A stretch of DNA of 64,000 nucleotides, taken from the NCBI RefSeq assembly GCF_023973825.1, contig NC_090121.1:1534001-1598000 (forward strand). Direction: 5' to 3'. The stretch's first letter is position 1. Each line of letters starts with the position of its first letter. Shown here one piece after another: positions 50,825 to 62,133 of this stretch. The notes beneath the pieces were generated by a model. It did not search any database, was not told the origin of the DNA, and saw nothing but the letters and a program-made list of their open reading frames with translations. The position numbers and the translations under genes were made by a program. This stretch comes from Plasmodium brasilianum (lineage: Eukaryota; Apicomplexa; Aconoidasida; Haemosporida; Plasmodiidae).

Positions 50825-52027
50825 TGTAAAATAAAAAAAGGAAAAATGGAAAAACGAGAGAGCAGAAAAAAGAAATGAAGAAAAGAAGAAAAGAAGAAAA
50901 GAAGAAAAGAAGAGAAGAAAAAATGAAAAAATATCTTTCTGGAAAAAAGCATTTACATTAAACTTTTTTTCGATTTACATGAAAAATTAGAAGCTCCAAT
51001 TTTATATTTTAACTTTTTCCATACATGAAAATAAAGTAAAAAAAAAATTAAAAAAATAAAATATGATAAAATGAGATAAAATAAGATAAAAATGAATGGC
51101 ACTTCCTTCCTTCTCAACAAACCATACATTTCGTAAAATTTATTAATAATATAATGATAATATAATAATAATGTAATTATATAATTATAATCTTTTTAAA
51201 AGGAAAACAATTCATTTTTCATATTTTCTGCACCTCGGTCAGCATCCGTGCGTATTATAAATTCTTACAAAGTATAAAAAAAAAAAAAAAAAAAAAGGGA
51301 TTAAAAAAGAATGAAAGAACAAAAAACGAACATGTAGGCTTTGTAATCTGTTTAATAATATTTATTTTTTGGGAATTCTCATTTTGGAAGGTTTGACATA
51401 CTTATTATAAAAATTAACAAACACATAAATGTAAGATGAAAAATCAACATAAATGTAATTTTATATAACTGAATATATGTTACAGTTAACGAAAAACTTT
51501 ATAGATTTTTTGCATGTGTAGCATAGTATGCAAATGAAAAAAGTAGTTAAGATATATGAATGAGCAAATATAAAAATGTAAAATAAGGAAAACATCTTTT
51601 TCACCGTTTTGTATTTTAGTGTTACTAAGTTTGACAATTATACTATGACAGTTTTACGACGACAATTTTACCACGCCCGTTTTACCAATTTTGACGCTAA
51701 TTTGTTTTCTTCTATCCTTAAAAGAGAAATAATGAAACGATATAAACTTTGTTTGCCCCCCTCGTTGTGATCCAAAAAATAGTTGTCTACTTGCTGCAGT
51801 ATAATATTTTGTAAATTCAGCTTTGAGTAAAGTGCATATATAGGGAAAAAAAAAAAAAATTGGAAAAAAAAAGGAAAAAAAGGTAGAGAAAAAAAAAAAA
51901 AAAAAATCAGCATAATAAAGAATTACATATACCAAAGTAGTCTAACAAAATAGACACATGCATAAATATCATGAAGCGGCAGACGATATGTTACATTTAA
52001 AGTGGTTTACTCGTCAGATTTAACGTA
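50825..52027. promoter_or_regulatory. Divergent promoter region, YTH gene and SBP2-like gene
   Basis: About 1.2 kb between divergent start codons. It contains an AAAGAAG repeat at 50873-50920, an AT-rich TATAATAATA stretch near 51140-51190 and an A-run at 51277-51298. A possible small gene lies at 51654-51972 on the minus strand. Both promoters must lie within this region. Confidence 0.5.
51654..51972 (-). CDS. Possible 68-aa protein in two exons (uncertain)
   Basis: Exon 1 is 51972-51933 and exon 2 is 51820-51654. The donor (CTTTG|GTATAT) and an acceptor after T-rich sequence (CTCAAAG|CTGAA) join in frame to give 68 aa beginning MIFMHVSILLDYFAEFTKYY and ending GKTGVVKLSS. The in-frame codon upstream is a stop. 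Exon 2 is notably less AT-rich and less biased than the flanks. A second frame of the same exon is also open, which weakens the case. I recognise no family. Confidence 0.3.
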
Positions 52028-53611
52028 ATGACAATGAAAGCATATAGCGTAAAAAATAATGTAGAAACTATGGGGGAAAATACACACATCTTGCGCACAA
52101 AATGTAATTTAGTTAATATGAAGGGAGGGAGGAACATACAAATGAGTTCTTCGAAAAACTTAAGAAGCATAACGAATACAAATAAACGTTACAAAAATGA
52201 AGAAGAAATAAATAACAGATACATAAATATAGGAAATAGAAGTGTAAAAATTACTTTTAGTAGTGATAAAAAAAAGAGGAAAGAACAACGAAAAAAAAGA
52301 AAAATGCGTATATTGGCTAGTCAAAAAAAAAAAAAAGGGAAAGAACTCAAGAATAGAAAAAAACTGATTGATAACTTATACAAGATTTTGGATACTGAAA
52401 AAGAAAAAGGGAATATTTATTTTTTACCGAAGAGGTTAAAAAAAAAAAAAAAATTGAAATTAAAAAGAATGATAATTTTAGAAAAAGAAGTCAAAAATAC
52501 CATTTATCATGATTTAATGCAAAGATGTAAAAATAAAGAAAATTTAACAAGTAGTGAAAAAGACGCGTATTTTTATTTACTTAAAAATAAAACAAAATGG
52601 AAGTTAAAAAACCATTGTGTCCTTTTTTATCTCAAAAAGGGTAAGCAAATTTGTTCCCTTGAGGAAAGGCATAAAATAAAAAAAAGGTATTTCTTAACCA
52701 ATTACTTTTATAAAAATGAAGAAAAAGATGATAATGTAATAATAAGCAGTAATGGGAACATTGCCAAAGAAGTGAGTAGTATAAAAAAAATCATCCTCCT
52801 TTGGAATAAGAAATACGTAAAGTACGCAAAAAAGAATACAAAGAAGGTACATAATGAGAGGAAAAATACGTCATCTACATGTTATTACAAAAAAAAAAAT
52901 GTACAAAATGTGGAGTATAAATGTAGTGAAGCAACTACCCACGGACAGCAGAATAAAATTGTGAGGTATAATTACATAAAGGATGAGAAGGGGAATGGTA
53001 AGAATCAGATAAGCAACTGTGTGGTGCAGGAGATTAACTTTAACACGGAAGAAGTTATAAATACAGAGATGGAAAATTCCCTGAATAGCAAGATAATTAC
53101 TGAATATAGGAATAAAGAACAAATGAAAAAAGATATACTAAAAAATGAGAAAATTTTAAATTATATAGTTGTAAGCAAAATAGAAAAAAAAATATATATG
53201 AACGAATATGTTGATCATGAGATAACGGACGAATTGAATAATTTGGTTAAAGACTTTTTACAAAAAATTTCCAAGTCCCATGAAAAGCTGTTATTATTAA
53301 AAAAGAAAAGATATTACTTAGGTTTAAAAGAAAGCTATAAGCATATATGTATAAACGAACCAAAGTTAGTTTTAGTTGCTCCAAATATTGAACCAATGCT
53401 AAATAACACATTTAATGATATAATTCTTAAAATAATTTGTAAATGCAAAGAAAAAAATATTCCTTTGGTGTTTGCCTTAAGCAAGAACTTGCTAGGTAAA
53501 TGCATAAACAAATCGAGACAGTCAATCATTTGTATAGTTAATAACGACTCGTATATAAAGGAATGTAATAGCATTATAAACTTGGCAAGTTCCCTTAAAA
53601 TATACAAATAA
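52028..53611 (+). CDS. SBP2-like protein with C-terminal L7Ae RNA-binding domain
   Basis: A single-exon 527-aa protein. The C-terminal region (about residues 397-520) matches the SECIS-binding protein 2 version of the L7Ae/L30e/Gadd45 fold: LNNLVKDFLQK, then YYLGLKESYKHI, PKLVLVAPNIEPM, CKEKNIPLVFALSKNLLG and SIICIVNND. Family members bind kink-turn RNA; SBP2 binds SECIS hairpins in selenoprotein mRNAs and recruits the Sec elongation factor. Plasmodium encodes selenoproteins and needs such a factor (established). The N-terminal 200 residues are extremely Lys/Arg-rich and could bind RNA or rRNA or act as a nuclear signal. Other L7Ae proteins (ribosomal, snoRNP) are much shorter and lack the FALSKNxLG pattern. 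It lies between P2 and the YTH gene, where P. falciparum has PF3D7_0309700 as I recall. The SBP2 assignment is from motif pattern alone. Confidence 0.78.
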   Translation: MTMKAYSVKNNVETMGENTHILRTKCNLVNMKGGRNIQMSSSKNLRSITNTNKRYKNEEEINNRYINIGNRSVKITFSSDKKKRKEQRKKRKMRILASQKKKKGKELKNRKKLIDNLYKILDTEKEKGNIYFLPKRLKKKKKLKLKRMIILEKEVKNTIYHDLMQRCKNKENLTSSEKDAYFYLLKNKTKWKLKNHCVLFYLKKGKQICSLEERHKIKKRYFLTNYFYKNEEKDDNVIISSNGNIAKEVSSIKKIILLWNKKYVKYAKKNTKKVHNERKNTSSTCYYKKKNVQNVEYKCSEATTHGQQNKIVRYNYIKDEKGNGKNQISNCVVQEINFNTEEVINTEMENSLNSKIITEYRNKEQMKKDILKNEKILNYIVVSKIEKKIYMNEYVDHEITDELNNLVKDFLQKISKSHEKLLLLKKKRYYLGLKESYKHICINEPKLVLVAPNIEPMLNNTFNDIILKIICKCKEKNIPLVFALSKNLLGKCINKSRQSIICIVNNDSYIKECNSIINLASSLKIYK

Positions 53612-54694
53612 TCTGTGTGCACTATGTACTATTTTTTCTTTTTTTATTACTTTAAAATACGTTTGAACATTTTAAAATTTTAGCTAGCTGTTCATGTTCT
53701 CCGATACATTACTACCATTCTATTTTAACCTCTTTTATGTCTTTTTGATATGAGTGAAAAGAATTTTCATTTCGTATTTTTGAGTAACCACATGTATACA
53801 ATTTTAGGAAATTTTTAATACATTCATTCTATTCTTATTGAGTTAGTTTTTTTATGCCCCCCCAATCTTGGCCTAATTTATTTTATTTTTTTTTTTTTTT
53901 TTGTTCATGTGTGTGTACGTGTATGTGTGTGTATGTGTATGTGTATGTGTGTGTATGTGTATGTGTGTGTGTTTGTATTTGTATTTGTGTATGTGCAAAA
54001 AATATTTTAAGGTCCTGGAAATTATGTACAGTACATGTAAACCTGAGCATACGTATGCATATAACACACGTACACATATATATTTAAAATATGCACATGC
54101 AATGTAGACACATACATAATAGACTTATACACATTTTCACGTACTAATATTTGCACTCACATTTTTTCAACAAACTGAATTTTCTGTTGTTTACCATTCA
54201 GTGAAATGGTATTTGCTTCTTTTCCAACAAAATTGCATTTAAGTATTTTCGAACTCTATATAAGCTTCCATCAATTATGAAATAATTTTTTTATTTCTTA
54301 AAATTTTAATTGTTAATCTTAAAATGGTGTACTATATAGTACATATATATATATATATATATGTATATGTATGTATATATGTTTTCCCTCCTTAAGAGTT
54401 GAGGTATTTCAACACGCCCATTTTATAAAGTTGCTACAGTTTTATGAACACATAAACACATGTTTACATATACATGCAATTTACAATGTTAATTTTTCGT
54501 TAAATAAATAAATAATAAAAAAAAAAAAAAAAAAGAAAAAATGTGCATTATAAAGTTATACGTATAAAAAAAAAAGAAAAAAATTAACATTATAAAGTAT
54601 GTATAAAAAAAAAAAAAAAGGAAAAACTACGCATTATAAAGATATATAGATAAAAAAAAAAGGGAAATATACTTGATTTAAATATTTTGTACTT
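53612..54694. other. Convergent intergenic region (SBP2-like / P2 3' ends)
   Basis: About 1.1 kb, AT-rich, holding a TG-rich microsatellite at 53905-53990, an AT run near 54342-54362, and A-runs at 54518-54540 and around 54600. The repeated ATTATAAAG motif at 54547-54645 flanks the P2 3'UTR. No gene is visible. Confidence 0.6.
53905..53990. repeat. TG/TATG microsatellite
   Basis: An imperfect (GTGT/GTAT)n tract of about 85 bp. It produces open frames on both strands that are not genes. Confidence 0.85.
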
Positions 54695-55033
54695 TTAACC
54701 AAATAAAGAAAATCCTAAATCGTCCTCTTCCTCTTCTTCTTCCTCTTTTTTTTCTTCTTTCTTTTCTTCTTTCTTCGCTTCACCTGCTTCAGCTGCAGCT
54801 GGTCCACCGGCAGCAGCGCCTCCTCCACCTCCAATATTTTGCAGTTTCTTTAATCCATCAGTAATTAATTCATGATACACTTTTCCCTTTAAAGATGATA
54901 TAAAATTCTTTAATACTTCATCTTCTACACCTGCATTGACAGCACCTAGTACATTCTTAACCTCCTTTTCTCCTGGGTTTTCATTACCTCCTAACACACA
55001 CATCAGGTAAGCTGCTACATATTTCATGGCCAT
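54695..55033 (-). CDS. RPLP2: 60S acidic ribosomal protein P2
   Basis: A single coding exon of 112 aa. MAMKYVAAYLMCVLGGNENP opens the P2 N-terminal dimerisation domain, followed by the Gly/Ala-rich hinge and an acidic tail ending EEEDDLGFSLFG, the conserved stalk tail that recruits GTPase elongation factors and binds P0/P1. In P. falciparum, P2 is also reported on the infected red cell surface during schizogony. The ATG lies eight bases downstream of a strong 3' splice site, showing a spliced 5'UTR. Confidence 0.97.
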   Translation of the reverse strand: MAMKYVAAYLMCVLGGNENPGEKEVKNVLGAVNAGVEDEVLKNFISSLKGKVYHELITDGLKKLQNIGGGGGAAAGGPAAAEAGEAKKEEKKEEKKEEEEEEEDDLGFSLFG

Positions 55034-55041
55034 TTTGCCTC

Positions 55042-55045
55042 CTAC

Positions 55046-55077
<32 letters not shown>

Positions 55078-55521
55078 CATAAATCCATATTTGAAGAATA
55101 GAAACTGTTGTAACATGTACGAATGTAATATGAACATAATATTACACATAAGTTTATATATGCACGCGTTCATTTATTAACCTTTTAAAAGTTTTAAAAA
55201 AAGAGCATTATGAAAAAAGGTTAAATATCACACACGTACATTACGCAGTAACTGCAGGGGATGCACAGCCGGCACTTTATCATTATGTACTTATGTATGT
55301 ATATGTTCGTAGGTACGCATATATAAGTGTATATGTATGTACACATATAAGCGCGCTCAGGCACTATAAAATTATATTAATTTTGTAACACGAGCGACAT
55401 ACTATACACTTAAACAAATATAACATGTCGTACTGTAAAAAAAGTGTACTACATAAGGAAGGCCCATATACATACATACATACATATATGCGAACATAAA
55501 GAAGGCTCGTATTCTTCTTAC
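55042..55521 (-). other. Predicted 5'UTR intron of the P2 gene
   Basis: The acceptor TTTTTGTAG lies at 55042-55045, preceded by a long T-run on the transcript strand and followed by GAGGCAAA and the ATG. A consensus donor AAAAG|GTAAGAAG lies at 55514-55526. Together they predict a 480-nt leader intron. Confidence 0.6.
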
Positions 55522-55526
55522 CTTTT

Positions 55527-56293
55527 AATAGCTAAATGTATTGAGATGAGAAAAAACAAAATGGATAAGTAAAAATTTTATTTTTCTTATTTGTGTATTA
55601 TTTTAAAAATTAAAGAGAGGATTTTTCTTAAGCCTTGTAAATCAGCGAAAAAAATATTTATAAAAAGTAAAAAAAATTATTTTGTACTATTTTTATTTTC
55701 CTATTAAAAAATTAATAAATAACAGCTGCTACTTGTTTAAAATTAAAAAAAAAAATAAATAAAATAAATAAATATAAATATATAATGACGTAAAAATGGG
55801 TAGAACATTTTATCTGCAATGATGAGAAAAAATATGTACGATTACGTAAGTGTAAGCAAATGTATGTGATATGCCGTTTATTTTTTGCTTTATTTAAATA
55901 CTGAATAATTTTTATATTTATTTTTTTTTTTTCGCCTGTTATATGCGATTATGCATACGAGTTTAAAATTATGCAGTTTATAAAGTTTACGAAGATTAAG
56001 AAGTTTTACGAAGCGCTTAATACTGTAGGGGTTAAGAGACTATAACATGTAGAAATATTATTAAGGCAGTTCTTTCGAGATCATATATTGGTACATACAT
56101 ATATATATGTATATATATTTGTATATGTACATTTGCATATACATATGTATGTATAAACCTCGAAGCATAGCTTAAATAATATTATGCGCTATTTTTTTTT
56201 TTTCGGTGTTCAAAGTGCAGTGAATGGTTAATAAAGTACAGGTGCTATACATAGTAAGCGTTCCTAATAATGCCCATATAAATGTATGTACGC

Positions 56294-56327
<34 letters not shown>

Positions 56328-57218
56328 GTATATATGTATATATAACATTATTAACACTCTAACGAAGGCTGCAAAAAATGAAGATCATTTTGCAAAGAAC
56401 GCTTATGATTAAAAACGCCTTTTGGCTTTTCTGTGTTTACCATAGTTTCATAATTACACATAAAAGGGAAGCGATGTATATATATATGAATGTATATGCT
56501 TATATTTACATACGTACATATATATATACAGCATACATACTTCGCTTCCCCCCTATTTTAATTCCATTTTTAAGCCCTTATTGTTTTCCATTAAAAATTT
56601 ATTTTAATATTAAAAAAATAAAGCCATATATATCATACGGTAAAAATAGGTTTACGACTATATAATTTTTTTTTTTTTTTAAAAACGAAGTTTATATATA
56701 CAGCATATACTTTAAATGCCAAAATGGTTAAGAGGTATGCGGTATGTTGCAAGCTGTAAGTACTAAGCAGTACGAGATTACATCAATTTGAACATTGGAA
56801 ATTTGAAAAATAAAAAAAAAGGGAGTAATTCATTAATACTAATTTTTGATTCTTCACGTTAAAAAATGGAGTTGGAATATGAAACAAAATATCCATGTAT
56901 AGGGGCGCATGCACATATGTACGTTCTAAAGTACATGTACACCAATACATACACGTGCACAAATGCACAAATGCACAAATGCACAAATGCACAAATGCAC
57001 AAATGCACAAATGCACAAATGTACAAATGCACAAATGCACAAATACCATGTGTCTCCAAATATCAAATCGCAAGCAAATGGGCGCGTATGAACGCACATA
57101 TATATCATACCCCTACGTGGACAATCCCCCCCTCTCCCCCTAAAAAAAATAAAAAAACTCGTGCACAAAACCAACAAAAGCATACACTTTTTTGTGTTCT
57201 TTTTCGCACTTGACATGA
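55527..57218. other. P2 upstream region and asparagine synthetase 3' region
   Basis: It contains the presumed P2 promoter (very AT-rich around 55560-55800), AT microsatellites at 56097-56120 and 56295-56345, a T-run at 56668-56681, and an 8-bp array at 56961-57045. The short frames at 56172-56665 are noise. No gene is visible. Confidence 0.55.
56961..57045. repeat. 8-bp tandem array (AAATGCAC), about 10 copies
   Basis: Perfect or near-perfect 8-bp units (aaatgcac) about 180 bp downstream of the asparagine synthetase stop codon. The reverse strand gives GTGCA in each unit. Confidence 0.9.
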
Positions 57219-59546
57219 TTACATAAAATTTCGATCTTCATCAGAGAGTATATGCATTACTTTCACGTCTTCAAACTGCTTGCAGTTTGTATGTACTCCT
57301 AGGACTGATCTACCTGACTGGTCAGCATTTTCTTTAAACGTTTTGTCCCATTCAACTGCTTTGCTAGTAGAGCATGCGATGGATGGTCCTTCCGGTACTG
57401 ATTCTTGAGCACACTGTTCAGGAAAGCATTCGGAAAAAATACATCTATACAAATATGCTTCTTTTGTTTTTGGAGTATTATATGGGAAAAGAAAAGGTGC
57501 TCTTGAAAATTGAGTGTTAGAAATTTTTTTGTCTGCATATTCTTTTAATCCATCAATCCAGTTATAACCTACACCATCTGAAAATTGCTCTTTTTGCCTG
57601 TACAAAATATGGTCGGGTAAATAACCAGAAAAAGCTTTTCTTAAAATATCTTTTTCTATTCTATTATTTGTACACATTTTTTCTTGCGGATCAATATTCA
57701 TAACTAATTCTAGTAGTTCTAAATCAAGGAAAGGAACACGAGCTTCTATTCCAAATGCCATAGTTGATTTATTTGCTCGTAACACATCATATATATGTAA
57801 GTCATGTACTTTTCTTTGTAATTCTCTATGAAATTCTTCTCTATTAGGAGCCTTATGAAAATATAAATACCCACCAAATATTTCATCCGCTCCTTCACCA
57901 CTTAAAACCATTTTTACACAACTACTTTTTATTAATCGAGATAAGATATACATAGGTGTAGATGCACGTATTGTTGTAATATCATACGTTTCGATATGAT
58001 AAATAACATCATGTAACGAGTCGACTCCTTCCTCTACAGTGAAATGAAATTCTGTATGGTTACTGCCCAAGAAATTTGCTACTTCTCTTGCTGCTTTTAG
58101 GTCAGGTGAATTGTTTAGTCCTATGGAAAAGCTCTTCAACTTATTTGGACCAATTGCATCATTGCTGTTGCTCAAAGGTGCGCAGTTATTATGGTCAATA
58201 TGACTGCCAATTTGACTGTCTGTGTGACTACCTCTGTTTAGACTTTTCAAATGCTTCGCTATAATCGCAGCTACAATGGACGAGTCCAACCCCCCTGACA
58301 ACAAAACTCCAAAAGGAACATCTCCCATTAGTCTTTTCAATACAGAGCGCTCTAAATGTAAACGGATTTGCTCTAAGTCAGCTTTATTGTTTGGTATTGG
58401 ACTCTTTAAGTCCCACCATGTAGGAGAAAAGTACCTAACAAATTCTCCTCTATTATTATTATTTAAATAATAATGACCAGGAGGAAAAGAAACGTATCTA
58501 ATACAATCATATTTTAAGGCTTTAAATTCCGAAGCAAACCATATTGAACCATCGGCTGCATATCCTATATAAAGTGGACATATACCTATAGGATCTCTAA
58601 AAGCAAAAAAAGTATTATTTTTTGTATCACTTATAACTCCTGCAAATATTCCATATAACATTGAAGGAACTTTCTCTTTATATATTTTATATAAATTTGG
58701 TATAACTGCACAATCTGAATGACTTTTTAAATTCTTTAAAATGTCTTCACTAATTAAATTTTTTAATTCTATATGGTTATATACTTCCCCATTAATAGTT
58801 AAACATATTTCCTTCTCATCATCATATAATGGTTGATTCCCTGAAAGAACGTCTACTATTGCTAGTCGCTCGTGGGCTAGTACGTTTGTTGTGCCATCAT
58901 CATTTTCTTCGACCACTATGCCGTTCCAGTCGGGTCCCCGGTGTCTCAAGCTGTGCATGAATAGCGGTGCGCAAAAAGTGGTGCGTAAATAATGGTGCAT
59001 AAATAGCGGTGCATAAATTGCGGTGCATAAATTGCGGTGCATAAATAGCACTGCGCATTATACGTATAATTTAATTCAAACACATACACGATCGAGCTGC
59101 TTTTTTAAAATGGGGAAAATCAATAACATGTACACTAAAACGTACATACACAAATGCACATATACACAAAAAAAAAAAAAAAAAAACATTCTTTTTATGA
59201 TTTATATCTACAAAATATTAAAACTTAATTCCTGAAGTTATCTCACATTTATCAATGATAAACGGTGCCAACTTCGGGACATGACCATCCCCGGAATGAC
59301 ATACATTTTTACAAAGGGGAGGATGAAGAAAATGAGGAGATACGGCAAAGAATCAGAGAACAAATAAATGTAGAGGGTGAAAATATTAAAAAAAAAAAAA
59401 AAAAATACATAATTTTTTATACATACATATATACATACATATATGCATACATATATACATACATATATACATACATATATACATACATATAAACATGCAT
59501 ATATACATACATATATACATACATATATACATACATATATACATAA

Positions 59547-59586
<40 letters not shown>

Positions 59587-59917
59587 TTAAAAAAAAAAAT
59601 ATGTTTATATATGAAAATTTTTTTTTTTTTTTCCCTTTTGAAAGCACCCCTTTCGATAAATAAGCAACGTGGTTACGTTTATGCATATTACATTTATTAC
59701 TTCAGCGCGCATATGTAAATCAAGTGTACTTAAAAAAAATGTACATTTACACCTATATGTATGCATGTATTATTGTACTTTTGTATTCCTTTATGTACGT
59801 ATGCTTATGTTACATTTTTTACTGTTTGTAATTATACATTTTCGACAGTTCAAGGGCCTTCCTCCTTAGCCGATGCTTCTCGATAGTTGAGTGAAAAATT
59901 GCTAATATACCGCACAT
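57219..59917 (-). CDS. ASNS: Asparagine synthetase (glutamine-hydrolysing), two exons
   Basis: Exon 1 is 59917-59838 and exon 2 is 58950-57219. The junction AAAAT|GTATAA ... GCACAG|CTTGAG restores [15 protein letters not shown], giving 603 aa. The enzyme makes Asn from Asp, Gln and ATP. The N-terminal class II glutaminase starts MCGILAIF with catalytic Cys2. Further glutaminase residues are [26 protein letters not shown] and [11 protein letters not shown]. The synthetase domain has the PPi-loop LLSGGLDSS (about residue 260) and [15 protein letters not shown] Plasmodium-type insert ([17 protein letters not shown]) lies after the PPi loop. An unspliced reading of exon 2 from 59051 starts with translated intron repeat and is wrong. 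Plasmodium proteins are extremely Asn-rich, and the enzyme matches PF3D7_0309500. Confidence 0.95.
58956..59045. repeat. 14-bp tandem array (ataaattgcggtgc) in the asparagine synthetase intron
   Basis: About six 14-bp units. The later ones contain GGTGCAT and the first ones GGTGCG. The array begins a few bases upstream of the exon 2 acceptor. Confidence 0.85.
59418..59580. repeat. 12-bp tandem array (catacatatata) plus AT run
   Basis: About twelve units of catacatatata with variants, ending in a pure AT run at 59558-59582. It lies inside the asparagine synthetase intron. Confidence 0.88.
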
Positions 59918-60193
59918 TTTATAAAACAGTGAGCACTAATTTTTTTTATAATTTTTTTATAATTTTTAATATTTTTTTATAATTTTTTTATTTATTGATT
60001 AAATAGGATCTCCATGTATATTTTGTAACTGTGTACATAAAAAAAAAACAATTGAACAACTTCGCTTATTTTCTAACGCTGATATGGTGACAGTTCCATA
60101 TATGGGAAGGGGAAGTATCATTCATTAAAGAACTAATTTTGCGTTCATCGTTATTGTTAAAAAGGTTTAAATATATTTAAATAATAATACTTA

Positions 60194-60236
<43 letters not shown>

Positions 60237-61512
60237 TTATGAACGTGCTGTATGTGTACCTTTTTGAGCATTTATCAACTACATTTTATCTTTTAGCTTT
60301 TTAGCTTGTTTCTTTTTAACTGCTTTAAACATATGTATGCACGCTTTTAAATATATATATATATATATATGTATGCACCTCATTCGCACTGATAAAATTA
60401 TATATTTTAAAACGTTTTTTTAAATATGAATTTATCCTTCTTAGTTATCTGTAGCTTCAACATACATGAGTTCGTACCACCTATCGTATGTTTTTGCATT
60501 TAAGTATTATATATATATATATATATATATATGCATAAATATATTATAACAGCACGTTATTTTATTTTTTATGTTTATTGATCATAAATTATGATAACTC
60601 TGAACTTAGAACCTTTATAATTTTATTTTAGCATAATTAGTTTTTCTTATTTTAATTCTTTAAGTTTTATATCATATTGTTTTACGTTGTTTTATTTTAT
60701 ATTACTTTATTTCATTTGCATATGTTTTAAGCGATTTTATTTATATTAATGTTAAATCCTTTATTGTTTCTTAAGTTAGCAGTATTTATGTATACATGAC
60801 TGTTTTGCTGAGAATTAGCCATAGATTTTGTTAAGATTTATTTGAGGGTTAGTGAGTCATATATAAAGGAGGCAGGGATAAAAAAATTAAAAAATATTTA
60901 CGTAATTATTTATTTATTTATTTATTTTATTATTCTTTTTATTTAATTTTTTTTATTTTTTTGCTTAACATTTATGCAGAATGAAGTACATTACGCGTTA
61001 AATATGAAAAATGTACGCATATTTTAGTGTACATATAATTATATATATATGTATGTATGTATATGTATGTATGTACGTATATGTATGTATATGTATGTAT
61101 GTACATATATGTATATTCATTCGCTAAAGAAACACGTATAAGAGCGAACTGCTGCTCCTGATAATTATTTCAAAATGATGAAAATCATTACCCAGCTCAT
61201 CTGAAAAAGAATACTTTGAAGATACTTTTTCATGCATCACAATCTGATTGAAATAATTTATTATTACAGAAACAATTTGGGAATACATCTTATTAATACT
61301 CCTATATATATATACGTAATCATCAGTTTGTTTGCGTATTTATATATGTTAATTATTAGTGTTTTTTCTCTTTTCGCCATTAAAATAGTTCTTTCAAATA
61401 AGGCGAGTTAGCACATAGCTAATCATAGGCGCCACGGCTTAGCAAAGTTACACATAAGGATAAATCCACGTTTATATTCATTCATATAGATCATATTAAT
61501 TTTTTATTATTT

Positions 61513-61549
<37 letters not shown>

Positions 61550-62102
61550 GTTCCCGAAAATTTATGAACGCGCAAGGTAAAACATTTCTCTTTTCGAAAT
61601 TACGTCTACAATTTTTTATTTATTTAACTACGATTAAAGAGAAGTGGGGAAAAGTACATAAAAGAGTCGCAAACAAGCCCAGTGTTAAAAGTATGATGTT
61701 AAAACTTTGAAGCATCAGCGACTTAACTGTAAATGTGTTTTCGTATATTGACCTTGAAAAGGCACACATGTGTACGTGCGTGAAAAAAAAAAAATATATA
61801 TTTGTATTCATATGTACATAAATTTGTGTGTGTACATGTGCATACATATGCGCGTTCAATAAACCCAGCAGTCGAATGACCGTTGCAGTGAAGCACATAA
61901 AATAAAAACAGTAGAAAGGTATTAAGAAAATAAAAAAAGAGAACTGTTAATATTTATTAATAATTGAGCTTGATTTATGGCTTTTTTTATTTTAGCTAGC
62001 TAAAAAAAAAAAAAATTAATAAATAATAAAAAAAAAAAAAAGAAAGAATAAAAATAATAATAAGTAATGAATAATAAAAAAAATAATAAGCAATAAATAA
62101 AA

Positions 62103-62133
<31 letters not shown>

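Larger units (their letters stand above)
58951..59837 (-). other. Long repeat-filled intron of asparagine synthetase
   Basis: An 887-nt intron, much longer than the other introns here (125-301 nt). It contains a 14-bp GGTGCATAAAT-type array next to the acceptor (58956-59045), an A-run at 59169-59186, and a (CATACATATATA)n array at 59418-59580. Confidence 0.8.

Noticed and set aside
58951..59051. N-terminal extension [20 protein letters not shown] of asparagine synthetase
   Set aside because: It is a translation of the 14-bp intron repeat. The MCGI exon at 59838-59917 is the proper N-terminus.
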